Below are positions 27,679-36,095 of a DNA stretch of 64,000 nt, piece by piece. Location: NCBI GenBank assembly GCA_017409845.1, contig JAFQRY010000011.1, positions 186,001-250,000 of the forward strand, written 5' to 3'. Under the pieces are notes generated by a model, which ran no database searches, was not told the DNA's origin, and worked only from the letters and a program-made list of their open reading frames with translations. The position numbers and the translations under genes were made by a program. How positions within the stretch are numbered: position 1 is the stretch's first letter; the number at the start of each line of letters is the position of its first letter. This stretch comes from Clostridia bacterium (GTDB lineage: Bacteria; Bacillota; Clostridia; Oscillospirales; Acutalibacteraceae).

Positions 27679-27744
27679 ATTAATAAATTATTTAATTATT
27701 AGTAAAAAAATTATAAAATATGTCTTTTATTTTATAATTAATAG

Positions 27745-27753
27745 TGCTATAAT
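27745..27753 (+). promoter_or_regulatory. extended -10 promoter of the ABC gene pair
   Basis: TGCTATAAT, identical to the extended -10 at 21824, lies 57 bases before ATG 27810. The upstream sequence is very AT-rich. Confidence 0.5.
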
Positions 27754-27809
27754 ATGTCCTGATTATGGAGAATTATGCTCTGTTGAGCATTATAAAACGG
27801 GAGGTTAAA

Positions 27810-28517
27810 ATGTCTCAGATTATTTCCGTAAGAAACCTGAGCAAGTCCTACGGTAAGCACCAGGTCTTGTCAGATGTTTCTTTTGACTTTGAAGGCGGTC
27901 AGATTATCGGTCTTCTCGGACCCAACGGCAGCGGTAAAACCTCGCTGATTAAAATTCTGACAGGTCTTATCAACGATTATTCGGGTGAAGTGCTTATCGA
28001 CGGCAACAAGCCCGGCAAGGTCAGCAAATCGCTTGTTGCGTTCCTGCCCGAGAAAACATATCTCGCAAGCTGGATGAATGCAGACGATGCGGTTAACTAC
28101 ATTGCCGATTTCTATGATGATTTCGATAAGGTAAAGGCTATGCACATGATGGATGTTTTTCAGCTTCCTCATAAGCAGAAAGTCAAAACCATGTCAAAGG
28201 GTATGCAGGAAAAGCTCCAGCTTCTTCTTGTTATGTGCAGAAATGCAAAGCTCTATATCCTTGACGAGCCCATGGGCGGTGTTGACCCTGCCGCAAGAGA
28301 TTTTATTCTTGAAACCATCCTCAAAAACAGACCTGAGGGTTCAACAATCCTTATGTCAACCCACCTTATCCAGGATGTCGAGGAAATTTTTGATTCCATT
28401 CTTATGATAGGCAGAGGCTCGCTTCTTATGAAGGATACCGTTGCCAATATCACAAAGAGCGGAAAAACCATTAACGATATATTCAAGGAGGTGTTCAGCG
28501 TTGACTGGAACTTCTAA
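27810..28517 (+). CDS. ABC transporter ATP-binding protein
   Basis: 235 residues from ATG 27810, preceded by GGGAGG; an upstream ATG at 27765 has no ribosome binding site. Walker A GPNGSGKTS, signature MSKGM (a variant of LSGGQ), Walker B LYILDEPMGGVDP and the H-loop MSTHL. MSKGM and the short C-terminus are typical of YtrB-like transporters that act with one membrane subunit. Its last 17 bases overlap the next gene, which encodes that membrane subunit. Confidence 0.9.
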   Translation: MSQIISVRNLSKSYGKHQVLSDVSFDFEGGQIIGLLGPNGSGKTSLIKILTGLINDYSGEVLIDGNKPGKVSKSLVAFLPEKTYLASWMNADDAVNYIADFYDDFDKVKAMHMMDVFQLPHKQKVKTMSKGMQEKLQLLLVMCRNAKLYILDEPMGGVDPAARDFILETILKNRPEGSTILMSTHLIQDVEEIFDSILMIGRGSLLMKDTVANITKSGKTINDIFKEVFSVDWNF

Positions 28518-29388
28518 GCCCAAGGGCAAGTTTTTAATGCTTCTCAAAAACGATTTTCTTGCAAGTGCAAGAGTTATCAGCCTTTTTTATATTGCCCTTA
28601 TAATTCTTTTCGGAATTTTCGGCATCTGTAATTTAATCGGCGGCTCTGATTCAATCAACATGGAGCTTATTGAAAAGGCAACCTCAGTCCGCAATGTTTC
28701 AATTGTTCTTTCGATTGTTGTTTCATTCCTGCTTATTTTCGTAACCTTCTTTTTTGTTGTTTACGATTTCTTCAAATCGCTTTTCAGTCCTCAGGGCTAT
28801 CTGAGCTTTACCCTTCCCGTATCGAGCAACCAGCTTCTCGGCTCAAAGGTTATCGTTTACGGCGGATGGATGCTTCTGAGCTATGCGGCATTCATGTTTA
28901 CAAGTGTTTATCTTATGAACTACACCGCAAATGAGGTTGTCGGCAGAGATAAGATTTCGCTTATTGAGTCGCTTCTTACCATGCTCGGCGATTTCCCCTC
29001 AACAACCCAGATTGTTGCTTATCTTGTTTACATGGTGCTGATGTTCTTTGTTATTTTCCTCAGCTTTGTTTCAATCGTTTATTTCTCGATAACCGTTTCA
29101 CATATCAGACAGCTCCAGAAGCACTCGGTTATTGCTTCGATTATTGTTTTCTTCATTACCGCTCTTGTTTTTCTCTGGATATCCTTCAAAATGACAGATA
29201 TCGTAAATTTTGTTATGGTATTCAATGAGGATAAGACTCTCAGCTTCGGCATTCTGAGCGAAAACGAATATCTTGTAGGCAACAAGCTCGGCATGGAGGT
29301 TACTCCCGGCTTCGCCTTCCTCATTCTTGATGTAATTATGTTCTTTGCAACATCACACATCATGCATAAAAAGGTAAACCTTAAATAA
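28501..29388 (+). CDS. ABC transporter membrane subunit
   Basis: 295 residues from TTG 28501, which lies 9 bases after AAGGAGG inside the end of the ATPase gene; no in-frame ATG is as well placed. Six or so hydrophobic segments can be seen (ISLFYIALIILFGIFGI, VSIVLSIVVSFLLIF, GWMLLSYAAFMFTSVYL and later). There is a loop after two helices as in ABC-2 type permeases. The substrate is unknown; relatives often handle antimicrobial peptides or envelope stress. Confidence 0.8.
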   Translation: MTGTSKPKGKFLMLLKNDFLASARVISLFYIALIILFGIFGICNLIGGSDSINMELIEKATSVRNVSIVLSIVVSFLLIFVTFFFVVYDFFKSLFSPQGYLSFTLPVSSNQLLGSKVIVYGGWMLLSYAAFMFTSVYLMNYTANEVVGRDKISLIESLLTMLGDFPSTTQIVAYLVYMVLMFFVIFLSFVSIVYFSITVSHIRQLQKHSVIASIIVFFITALVFLWISFKMTDIVNFVMVFNEDKTLSFGILSENEYLVGNKLGMEVTPGFAFLILDVIMFFATSHIMHKKVNLK

Positions 29389-29400
29389 GGAGAGATTACC

Positions 29401-30561
29401 ATAAAAACCGGAATTTTCGGAGGAACCTTCAACCCTCCCCATTCGGGTCATGTCAGGCTCGCAACCGAAGCGGCAGACAAGCTCGGATTTGAAAAGGTTC
29501 TGATTGTTCCTTCCTGCATTCCTCCCCATAAAATGCCCGGAAAGCTCGCAAGCGGGGAGCACAGGCTTGAAATGTGCCGCCTTGCTTTTAACGACGAACG
29601 CTTTGAAGTTTCGTCAATCGAGCTTGACAGAGGCAGCAGAAGCTACACGGTTGAAACCCTGCGCGAGCTGAAAAAAATCTATCCCGATGATGAGTTTTAT
29701 TTTATAATCGGGTCTGACATGCTTGAAACGCTGACGGGCTGGTATCTGTGGGAGGAAATAATTTCTCTTTGCCATATCTGTGCAGCATCAAGAGAAGACG
29801 GCTTTGTGCCCGACCTTTCATGCTTCACCGATGAGCAGAAAAAAAGAATAATCCTGCTTGATATTCCGCCCTATGAGGTCAGCTCAACCGAAATACGGGG
29901 AATAATAGCCAAGGGTGAAAAAAACACGGAGCTTATCAGTCCCGCTGTTGCGGATTATATCCGCAGAAACGGTCTGTATGACGACGGTCTTTCGGATTAC
30001 AGACGGCTGTTGACCGAAATGCTCGATGAATACAGACTCAACCACAGCGAGTGCGTGAGTGAATGTGCTGCCGTGCTTGCCGAGAAATACGGTGCAGATG
30101 CAGAGAAGGCACGCCTTGCGGGTCTGCTCCATGATGTTACCAAAAATGTGCCGCGAGCGGAGCAGCTCGGAATTATCGAAAAATCGGGAGAACCTCTTTC
30201 GGGGGTTGAGCTTTGCAACCCGAAGGTCTGGCATCAGATTTCAGGTGCGGCTTTTCTGAAGGAAAACGGGATAATTTCCGATGAAGAAATTCTCGGTGCC
30301 GTCAGGTGGCACACAACGGGCAGAGCAGATATGACTCTGCTTGAAAAAATTGTTTATGTTGCGGATTTCATTTCCGCCGACAGAGAATACAGAGATGTCA
30401 ACGTTGTCCGCAGGCTTGCGGAAATCAGCCTTGAGCATGCAATTCTTTATACCTCACGGTATACGGTGGAAAAGCTCGTTTCGGCGGATTTACCCATCCA
30501 TCCCGCAACCGTTGACTGCTATAATGATATGCTTCTCCACTTTAAAATACAGAAAGGATAA
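29401..30561 (+). CDS. nadD: nicotinate-nucleotide adenylyltransferase fused to YqeK-type HD hydrolase, ATA start
   Basis: 386 residues. NadD part (about 1-200): KTGIFGGTFNPPHSGHV at the very start is the ATP-binding (H/T)xGH-type motif, and SSTEIR near 165 is the second. It makes deamido-NAD from nicotinate mononucleotide. YqeK part (about 205-386): LAGLLHDVTK, VRWHTTGR and the Asp in VYVADF, an HD-domain hydrolase of diadenosine tetraphosphate. The only position that gives the full N-terminus is ATA 29401, 7 bases after AGGAGA; the first in-frame ATG, 29533, removes the catalytic motif. An in-frame TAA (29386-29388) shows there is no upstream start. The NadD-YqeK fusion and the ATA start are both unusual. 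Confidence 0.85.
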   Translation: MKTGIFGGTFNPPHSGHVRLATEAADKLGFEKVLIVPSCIPPHKMPGKLASGEHRLEMCRLAFNDERFEVSSIELDRGSRSYTVETLRELKKIYPDDEFYFIIGSDMLETLTGWYLWEEIISLCHICAASREDGFVPDLSCFTDEQKKRIILLDIPPYEVSSTEIRGIIAKGEKNTELISPAVADYIRRNGLYDDGLSDYRRLLTEMLDEYRLNHSECVSECAAVLAEKYGADAEKARLAGLLHDVTKNVPRAEQLGIIEKSGEPLSGVELCNPKVWHQISGAAFLKENGIISDEEILGAVRWHTTGRADMTLLEKIVYVADFISADREYRDVNVVRRLAEISLEHAILYTSRYTVEKLVSADLPIHPATVDCYNDMLLHFKIQKG

Positions 30562-30566
30562 TGTTA

Positions 30567-30929
30567 ATGATGGATTCCGAAAAGCTCGTCAAAGAAATAG
30601 CAAAGGTTCTTGACGAGAAAAAGGCGATGGATATCACCGCCATAAAAACCGAAGAAGTAACAATCGTTTCGGATTATTTTGTTATCGCTTCGGGTACTTC
30701 AAATACCCATACAAAGTCGCTTGCCGATGATGTTGAATACGAAATCAAGCAGCGTCTTGACATCTCTCCCGAACACATTGAGGGCAGAGCAACGGGCTGG
30801 ATTCTTCTTGATTACGGCACGGTTATCGTTCATGTTTTCCAGCATGAGGACAGAGAATATTATAATCTCGAACGCCTCTGGGCAGACGCATGCGTGGTTG
30901 ACCTGAGCGATGTTATAACTCCGGATTAA
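30567..30929 (+). CDS. rsfS: ribosome silencing factor RsfS
   Basis: 120 residues from ATG 30567, 8 bases after AAAGGA; an ATG at 30561 overlaps the nadD stop but lies only 2 bases from the ribosome binding site. VTIVSDYFVIASGTSNTHTK and GWILLDYGTVIVHVF are the RsfS signatures. It binds L14 and blocks subunit joining during starvation. nadD-yqeK-rsfS is the usual Firmicute order. Confidence 0.94.
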   Translation: MMDSEKLVKEIAKVLDEKKAMDITAIKTEEVTIVSDYFVIASGTSNTHTKSLADDVEYEIKQRLDISPEHIEGRATGWILLDYGTVIVHVFQHEDREYYNLERLWADACVVDLSDVITPD

Positions 30930-31055
30930 ATTAATGAATAATGAAAAATGAATAATGAAAAATCAAGGGTCTGCGACGCTTTTTATAACGGGTAAGGGCG
31001 AAGCCCATCCGAAATTATTCATTCTTCATTATTAATTATTCGTTTAATATAAAAG
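30930..31055. repeat. MITE-like AT-rich element (class C unit)
   Basis: The left end carries AATGAATAATGAAAAATG repeats and the right end ATTATTCATTCTTCATTATT, so the ends are inverted. The core GGGTCTGCGACGCTTTTTATAA and AAGGGCGAAGCCCAT recurs at 36426-36478. It fills the rsfS-leuS gap and encodes nothing. Confidence 0.6.
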
Positions 31056-31082
31056 GTTGAATTTGAAAGGAAGATGAGCAAA

Positions 31083-33494
31083 ATGGCTCAGTATGATTTT
31101 AAAAATGTAGAAAAAAAGTGGCAGGACAGATGGGATGCCAACAAGACCTTTGAATGCACAGAGGATTATTCAAAGCCCAAGTTCTATGCTCTTGTTGAGT
31201 TTCCCTATCCCAGCGGTGCAGGTATGCACGTCGGCCATATCAAGGCTTATTCGGGTCTTGAGGTTGTTTCAAGAAAAAGAAGACTTGAGGGATACAACGT
31301 TCTTTTCCCCATCGGCTTTGATGCTTTCGGTCTTCCCACCGAAAACTATGCAATCAAAACCAACACTCATCCCAGACAGGTTACCGATAACAACATCGAA
31401 AAGTTCACAAGCCAGCTCAAGAGAGTAGGCTTCTCCTTCGACTGGTCAAAGGTTGTTGACACAACTCAGGAGGATTACTATAAGTGGACACAGTGGATTT
31501 TCCTCAAGATGTTTGAGAAAAATCTTGTTTTCAGAGATAAGACTCTTGTTAACTACTGCCCTCATTGTAAGGTTGTTCTTTCAAACGAGGATTCGCAGGG
31601 CGGCAAGTGCGATATCTGCCACAGCGATATCGTTCAGAAGTCAAAGGATGTGTGGTATCTCCGTATCACCGAATATGCAGACAAGCTCCTTGAAGGTCTT
31701 AAGGAGGTTGACTATCTTCCCAACATAAAGCTTCAGCAGGAAAACTGGATAGGCAAGTCAACGGGTGCTTTCGTTAACTTTGAGGTCAACGGCACCGATG
31801 AAATGCTTAAGATTTACACAACAAGACCCGACACTCTCTACGGCGTAACCTTCATGGTTATGGCTCCCGAGCATCCTCTTATTGACAAGTATGCTGAAAA
31901 AATCGGCAACATGGATGAGGTTGAGGCTTACAGAGAAATGTGCAGCAAGAAGTCTGCGTTTGAAAGAACTCAGCTTGTCAAGGATAAGACAGGTGTGAAG
32001 CTCAGCGGCTTCAGCGCAACCAATCCCGTTAACGGCAAGGAAGTTCCCATTTATATTTCCGACTATGTTATGATGGGCTACGGTACGGGTGCAATCATGG
32101 CTGTTCCCGCACATGACCAGCGTGACTGGGAATTTGCAAAGAAATTCGGCATTGACATCATTGAAGTCATCAAGGGCGGCGACATCAGCGTTGAAGCCTA
32201 CACAGGCGACGGCGAAATGGTTAATTCAGGCTTCCTCAACGGCATGACGAACAAGAAGGACTCCATCGAAAAGATGGCTGAATATCTTCAGGAAAAGGGC
32301 ATCGGTGAAAAGGGTGTTCAGTATAAGATGAATGACTGGGCATTCAACCGCCAGAGATACTGGGGCGAGCCCATTCCCATCGTTCATTGCCCCCACTGCG
32401 GAATTGTTCCCGTTCCCTATTCGGAGCTTCCTCTCAGACTGCCTGCAGTTGAGAATTTCGAGCCCGGCACAGACGGTGAAAGCCCCCTTGCAAAGATTGA
32501 TTCATTTGTAAATTGCAGCTGTCCCGTATGCGGTCAGCCCGCAAAGAGAGAAACCGACACCATGCCTCAGTGGGCAGGCTCATCATGGTATTTCCTGCGC
32601 TACATTGACCCCCACAACACAGAAACCTTCGCAGATAAGGATAAGCTTAAATACTGGATGCCCGTTGACTGGTATAACGGCGGCATGGAGCATGTTACAC
32701 GCCACCTTATCTATTCAAGATTCTGGTATAAATTCCTCTATGATCTCGGCGAGGTTCCCGTTTCAGAGCCTTATGCAAAGAGAACTGCTCAGGGTCTTAT
32801 CCTTGGTCCCGACGGCGAAAAGATGTCAAAATCGAAGGGCAATGTTGTTGACCCCAACGAGGTTGTTGACGAATTCGGTGCAGATGTTCTTCGTTCCTAT
32901 GTTCTCTTTATGGGCGACTATGAAAAGGCTGCTCCCTGGAGCGAAACAGCAGTTAAGGGCTGCAAGCGTTTCATCGACAGAGTATGGGGTATGCTCGATA
33001 TCGTGACTGACGGCGATGTATATTCCAAGGAGCTTGAAAGCTCATTCCACAAAACAATCAAAAAGGTTTCAAGTGATATTGAAAACCTTAAATATAACAC
33101 GGCGATTGCCGCAATGATGACTCTCACAAACGAGATTTATGCAAAGGGTGCAATCAACAAAGCAGAGCTTAAAACCTTTGTTACCCTTCTTAATCCCTTC
33201 GCTCCTCATATCACAGAGGAAATCTGGGAGCAGATGGGCTTCGGCGGCATGCTTAATGAAACAACATGGCCTTCATATGATGAAGCAAAATGCGTTGATA
33301 ACGAAATCGAAATTGCCGTTCAGATCAACGGCAAGGTAAGAGAAAAGCTTGTTATCGCTGCAGAAGCAACTCAGGAAGAGGCAATTGCCGCAGCAAAGGC
33401 TCTCGATAAGATTTCAGAGGCAATCAACGGCATGACAATTGTCAAGGAGCTCTATGTCAAGGGCAGACTTGTAAACATTGTTGTCCGTCCGTAA
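31083..33494 (+). CDS. leuS: leucyl-tRNA synthetase
   Basis: 803 residues from ATG 31083; the ATG at 31074 is only 2 bases from AAAGGA. Class I motifs are H49-VGH52 (HIGH) and K580-MSKS (KMSKS). The editing domain lies at about 220-415 with TTRPDTLYGVTFMVMAPEH and the conserved Asp region GTGAIMAVPAHDQRDWEF. A zinc-type insert with CPHCGIVP and CSCPVCG precedes the catalytic core. The anticodon and C-terminal domains complete the protein. I see no T-box leader in the gap before it. Confidence 0.97.
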   Translation: MAQYDFKNVEKKWQDRWDANKTFECTEDYSKPKFYALVEFPYPSGAGMHVGHIKAYSGLEVVSRKRRLEGYNVLFPIGFDAFGLPTENYAIKTNTHPRQVTDNNIEKFTSQLKRVGFSFDWSKVVDTTQEDYYKWTQWIFLKMFEKNLVFRDKTLVNYCPHCKVVLSNEDSQGGKCDICHSDIVQKSKDVWYLRITEYADKLLEGLKEVDYLPNIKLQQENWIGKSTGAFVNFEVNGTDEMLKIYTTRPDTLYGVTFMVMAPEHPLIDKYAEKIGNMDEVEAYREMCSKKSAFERTQLVKDKTGVKLSGFSATNPVNGKEVPIYISDYVMMGYGTGAIMAVPAHDQRDWEFAKKFGIDIIEVIKGGDISVEAYTGDGEMVNSGFLNGMTNKKDSIEKMAEYLQEKGIGEKGVQYKMNDWAFNRQRYWGEPIPIVHCPHCGIVPVPYSELPLRLPAVENFEPGTDGESPLAKIDSFVNCSCPVCGQPAKRETDTMPQWAGSSWYFLRYIDPHNTETFADKDKLKYWMPVDWYNGGMEHVTRHLIYSRFWYKFLYDLGEVPVSEPYAKRTAQGLILGPDGEKMSKSKGNVVDPNEVVDEFGADVLRSYVLFMGDYEKAAPWSETAVKGCKRFIDRVWGMLDIVTDGDVYSKELESSFHKTIKKVSSDIENLKYNTAIAAMMTLTNEIYAKGAINKAELKTFVTLLNPFAPHITEEIWEQMGFGGMLNETTWPSYDEAKCVDNEIEIAVQINGKVREKLVIAAEATQEEAIAAAKALDKISEAINGMTIVKELYVKGRLVNIVVRP

Positions 33495-33516
33495 TAAAAT
33501 TTTAATATAATTTGTG

Positions 33517-33546
33517 TTGACAAGCAGGTATGGGTTATTGTATAAT
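33517..33546 (+). promoter_or_regulatory. promoter of rpsU
   Basis: TTGACA (33517-33522), 18 bases, TATAAT (33541-33546): both hexamers are perfect consensus. rpsU can therefore be made at a high level independently of leuS. Confidence 0.8.
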
Positions 33547-33600
33547 ACTATACAAGCTATGAAAATTAGTCCCTGTATTTAGACGAGGGGAGGGAATACA

Positions 33601-33777
33601 TTGAGTCAGGTAAAAGTTAAGGAAGGCGAGTCACTCGAGAACGCACTCAGAAGATTCAAAAGACAGACTTCAAGAGACGGCGTTATCCAGGAGGTTCGCA
33701 AGAGAGAACACTATGAGAAGCCTTCAGTTAAGAGAAAGAAGAAGTCAGAGGCTGCTCGTAAGCGTAAGTTTAAATAA
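33601..33777 (+). CDS. rpsU: 30S ribosomal protein S21
   Basis: 58 residues from a TTG start at 33601, with GGGGAGGG 6 bases upstream. The reading starts [20 protein letters not shown] and ends in a basic tail, RKRKFK, as in all S21. No ATG precedes the conserved part, so TTG is needed. S21 lies near the anti-Shine-Dalgarno region of the 30S. It stands alone between its own promoter and terminator. Confidence 0.95.
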   Translation: MSQVKVKEGESLENALRRFKRQTSRDGVIQEVRKREHYEKPSVKRKKKSEAARKRKFK

Positions 33778-33794
33778 TTAAATCTTACAAAAGC

Positions 33795-33827
33795 AAAATC
33801 CACTCTCATAACGAGGGTGGATTTTTT
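33795..33827 (+). terminator. rpsU terminator
   Basis: AAAATCCAC-T-CTC-ATAAC-GAG-G-GTGGATTTT pairs with one internal mismatch and ends in TTTTTT. Confidence 0.85.
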
Positions 33828-33874
33828 GTTTCGCTTGAATTGGTTTTTGCCCTGCACGGCATACCCGTTCGGCT

Positions 33875-34084
33875 TCAGACTCTGCTTTTTATATCGCTCA
33901 AGCCTAAAATATAGTCCGTGGTGGTCTGATGATATTTTGCGAGTGCAATGAGGATATAGGTCGGGATATCACGCTGCCCCAACTCATAGTTTGAATAAAC
34001 CTGCTGCGAACAGTTCAGAATCTGTGCCATTTGTTTTTGTGTTAAATCGGCATCTTCTCTCAAATCACGGATTCTTTGGTACAT
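33875..34084 (-). CDS. small XRE-family repressor
   Basis: 69 residues from ATG 34084 (GGTGA upstream); a longer frame starts inside the operator region and is unlikely. It is almost only the helix-turn-helix: IRDLREDADLTQKQMAQILN, then CSQQVYSNYELGQRDIPTYI. Such minimal Cro/C.-like proteins act as dimers. It faces the zinc-ribbon gene across a paired inverted operator, so control of both is likely. Confidence 0.85.
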   Translation of the reverse strand: MYQRIRDLREDADLTQKQMAQILNCSQQVYSNYELGQRDIPTYILIALAKYHQTTTDYILGLSDIKSRV

Positions 34085-34102
34085 AACATCACCAAAAATA
34101 TT

Positions 34103-34156
34103 ATATGTTACCGCGTTTTGTTGTATTGACAAATACCGCAAAATGCAGTAACATAT
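34103..34156. promoter_or_regulatory. divergent promoters with an 18-bp paired operator
   Basis: ATATGTTACCGCGTTTTG (34103-34120) and CAAAATGCAGTAACATAT (34139-34156) are inverted copies with 2 mismatches in 18, separated by 18 bases. The + promoter TTGACA (34126-34131)-17-TAACAT (34149-34154) carries the right arm over its -10. On the minus strand TATAAT (34105-34100) meets the left arm. The geometry fits repression of both genes by the XRE protein. Confidence 0.72.
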
Positions 34157-34183
34157 ACTTAACAAATTTCAGGAGGTTATTTT

Positions 34184-34897
34184 ATGGTTTGTAAAAAATG
34201 CGGACGTGAAGTTGAAGAAGGCTTTAACAATTGCCCGAACTGCGGCGAGAGTGTGAACGGAAAGAAAAAGGAAAAGAAGCCCATATTCAAAAAATGGTGG
34301 TTCTGGGTTCTTGCGGTAATTCTTGTTATAGCTATTTTCGGTTCTCTTACAAGCAGTGATGAAGATGATGCTGCAACTACTTCCGACGGTTCAACAGTTG
34401 CTGCGGTTGCAGAAGTTGATGATACAACGGCTGCAGTTGAAACAGAGCCTTCAACACCCGAAACATGGTCGAAGAACTTCTATGTTGATGATTTTGATGA
34501 GCCTACAGATGAATGGTATATTTCAAGATCGTTTGCAGGCACATTCTCAAACAGTGCCACAAGTGATTCCCGTCTTACGGGCTACATATTCATAGATGCC
34601 GAGGATATATGCATTTTCCTTTATGAATATAACAGCCATCAGGTAAAGAATGTTTATTCCCGTTCCAAGGATTACGCAATTTCCGTTCGTCTCAGCGACG
34701 GAACAACAAAGGAATTTTCGGGCTCGATTTACAGCGAGGGCGACCGCATTGTTGTTGATGAGTCAGACACCGCAGAGCTTAAGAATCTTCTTATAAACGG
34801 CGGCGAAATGAAGTTCTATATCTATGAAGAGGATAATTCGGTTACAAATTATCTCTTTGAAGTAAGCTCCGATAATCTTAAGGATATAATCGGCTGA
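34184..34897 (+). CDS. zinc-ribbon membrane protein
   Basis: 237 residues. The N-terminal zinc ribbon has C3-x2-C6 and C17-x2-C20 (VCKKCG, NCPNCGE). A lysine-rich stretch and one transmembrane helix (about 38-55, WWFWVLAVILVIAIFGSL) follow. A Thr/Ser/Asp-rich linker (about 60-90) leads to an extracytoplasmic beta-rich domain of about 140 residues that I do not recognise. Start ATG 34184 follows AGGAGG. It is the target of the divergent operator, so a signalling or envelope-stress role is possible. Confidence 0.75.
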   Translation: MVCKKCGREVEEGFNNCPNCGESVNGKKKEKKPIFKKWWFWVLAVILVIAIFGSLTSSDEDDAATTSDGSTVAAVAEVDDTTAAVETEPSTPETWSKNFYVDDFDEPTDEWYISRSFAGTFSNSATSDSRLTGYIFIDAEDICIFLYEYNSHQVKNVYSRSKDYAISVRLSDGTTKEFSGSIYSEGDRIVVDESDTAELKNLLINGGEMKFYIYEEDNSVTNYLFEVSSDNLKDIIG

Positions 34898-34916
34898 AAT
34901 TCATAAACAATAATAT

Positions 34917-34954
34917 ACCGACCGGGTGTTTGTAAGAATATCCGGTCGGTTTTG
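34917..34954 (+). terminator. terminator of the zinc-ribbon gene
   Basis: ACCGACCGG and CCGGTCGGT pair as a 9-bp stem around a long loop, followed by TTTTG. Confidence 0.75.
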
Positions 34955-34961
34955 TTTGTTT

Positions 34962-34997
34962 TTTAAAAGAACGGGATGCCCGAAAGGACATCCCGTT
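34962..34997 (-). terminator. terminator of the SCP2 cluster
   Basis: On the minus strand AACGGGATG-TCC-TTTC-GGG-CATCCCGTT is followed by CTTTT. It lies directly after the stop of the last gene of the cluster (35006). Confidence 0.82.
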
Positions 34998-35005
34998 AAA
35001 TGTTT

Positions 35006-35821
35006 TTATCTTGCGTAGTCGCCGACCATCATCATGTAGTTACCGATTTCTGCACCGAATTCGGGTGCACCGTCCATGATAAGCTTGCCGGTTTTTGTGA
35101 ATTCGAGCATATCTGCGGTACCCATGAGGATGCCGAGTGCACTGTCAAGGCTGTCAAATCTCATCGTGAAGAAGGGAAGAGCACGCTTGTAAACGCCTCT
35201 GCCTGCCTTTGACTTACCTGCCTTGATGCGGATATATGCAGAGATTTCGGGGTAGCCGTTGACTGCCCATGCATAAACTCTGTCGGGGCTCTTGAGAGTC
35301 CAGTTGTGGATTTCCTCGTGACCCTGCTTGTTGAGAGTGCTGATACCGCTTGAAAGCAGGTAGAAATAGCACTTGACAAGGAGTTTCTTTGCTTCTTCAT
35401 CCTCGGGAGCTTCGGTAGCTGTGAGGAGAGATGACATTTTGAGGAGTGTCATCATAAAAGCAAGGAAAACAGCAGGCTTCTTTGCAACGCCCTTCATTGC
35501 AGGGAGAGTTGCAGGTCCGATTTTTCCTTTGAAGAATGCGTTCATTGTTTCAATGTTCTTGAATTCAAGCTCAATGTCAGCGTTGGTTGCAACCTTATTT
35601 GCATGGCAGAGCCATTCGCCGCTGTTGACAACAAAATGTGTTGAAAACTTGCCGTCGGGTGACTCGGGGTCTTTTGCACTGACCTGGATAACTGCATGAG
35701 CATGCTCAAATTTCTTTGCAAGCTTGGGGTCATCCATTGCTATTGTCTTGATAAGAGGAAGAACCGCACAAAGGAAAATTTTATTGGTCAAATAGTCTTC
35801 TCTTGAAGGCATATCAATCAT
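35006..35821 (-). CDS. tandem SCP2-like lipid-binding protein (B)
   Basis: 271 residues, soluble, no signal peptide. I see two halves of SCP2/sterol-carrier type: ADIELEFKNIETMNAFFKGK with a following LPAMKG in the first, and FFTMRFDSLDSALGILMG with FTKTGKLIMDGAPEFG in the second. SCP2 folds bind lipids or long hydrophobic molecules in a tunnel; the assignment is by pattern and needs profile search. It is the last gene of the minus-strand cluster, 27 bases after the second micropeptide. Confidence 0.6.
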   Translation of the reverse strand: MIDMPSREDYLTNKIFLCAVLPLIKTIAMDDPKLAKKFEHAHAVIQVSAKDPESPDGKFSTHFVVNSGEWLCHANKVATNADIELEFKNIETMNAFFKGKIGPATLPAMKGVAKKPAVFLAFMMTLLKMSSLLTATEAPEDEEAKKLLVKCYFYLLSSGISTLNKQGHEEIHNWTLKSPDRVYAWAVNGYPEISAYIRIKAGKSKAGRGVYKRALPFFTMRFDSLDSALGILMGTADMLEFTKTGKLIMDGAPEFGAEIGNYMMMVGDYAR

Positions 35822-35848
35822 TCCTTTCGGTTGGATGTATGTTACAGA

Positions 35849-36025
35849 TTAATTGAAGTAACCGATGAATTTTTCCATAAGCTCATGAACACCGTCAAAA
35901 CCCTGAGGAAACATATTATAGAAGATTATTGTTATAACCGATGAGATTGTTTCAAAATCTCCGGCTTTCAGGCATTCAAGCAATTCCATAATTGTTGCCA
36001 ACGTAAACATTGTTGTAAATCCCAT
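35849..36025 (-). CDS. hydrophobic micropeptide, paralogue 2
   Basis: 58 residues, MGFTTMFTLATIMELLECLK at the start. AGGAGG lies 8 bases before the ATG at 36025, which makes translation likely. It aligns without gaps to the other micropeptide (36096-36266) over the first 34 residues: M1, G2, T4, A10, L15, the block G22-DFE25, S28 and I34 are identical, and both have F-(D/E)-G near 43. The net charge is negative, with one or two membrane-interacting helices. I know no family for it. Confidence 0.65.
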   Translation of the reverse strand: MGFTTMFTLATIMELLECLKAGDFETISSVITIIFYNMFPQGFDGVHELMEKFIGYFN

Positions 36026-36053
36026 AATAAAACCTCCTGTTTATATAGGTTTC

Positions 36054-36073
36054 GGGCGATTCGTGAATCGCCC
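36054..36073. repeat. class B palindrome
   Basis: GGGCGATTC-GT-GAATCGCCC is a perfect 9-bp inverted repeat followed by CCTACG, the complement of the GTAGGGG edge. It lies between the two micropeptide genes. Confidence 0.6.
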
Positions 36074-36095
36074 CTACGCATATAAAACAGACAAA

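Noticed and set aside
29533-30561. nadD starting at ATG 29533
   Set aside because: This start deletes the GGTFNPPHSGH nucleotide-binding motif; the frame continues upstream to ATA 29401 with a well-spaced ribosome binding site.
30930-31082. T-box leader before leuS
   Set aside because: No specifier loop or T-box core sequence was found; the gap is a MITE-like repeat and the leuS ribosome binding site.
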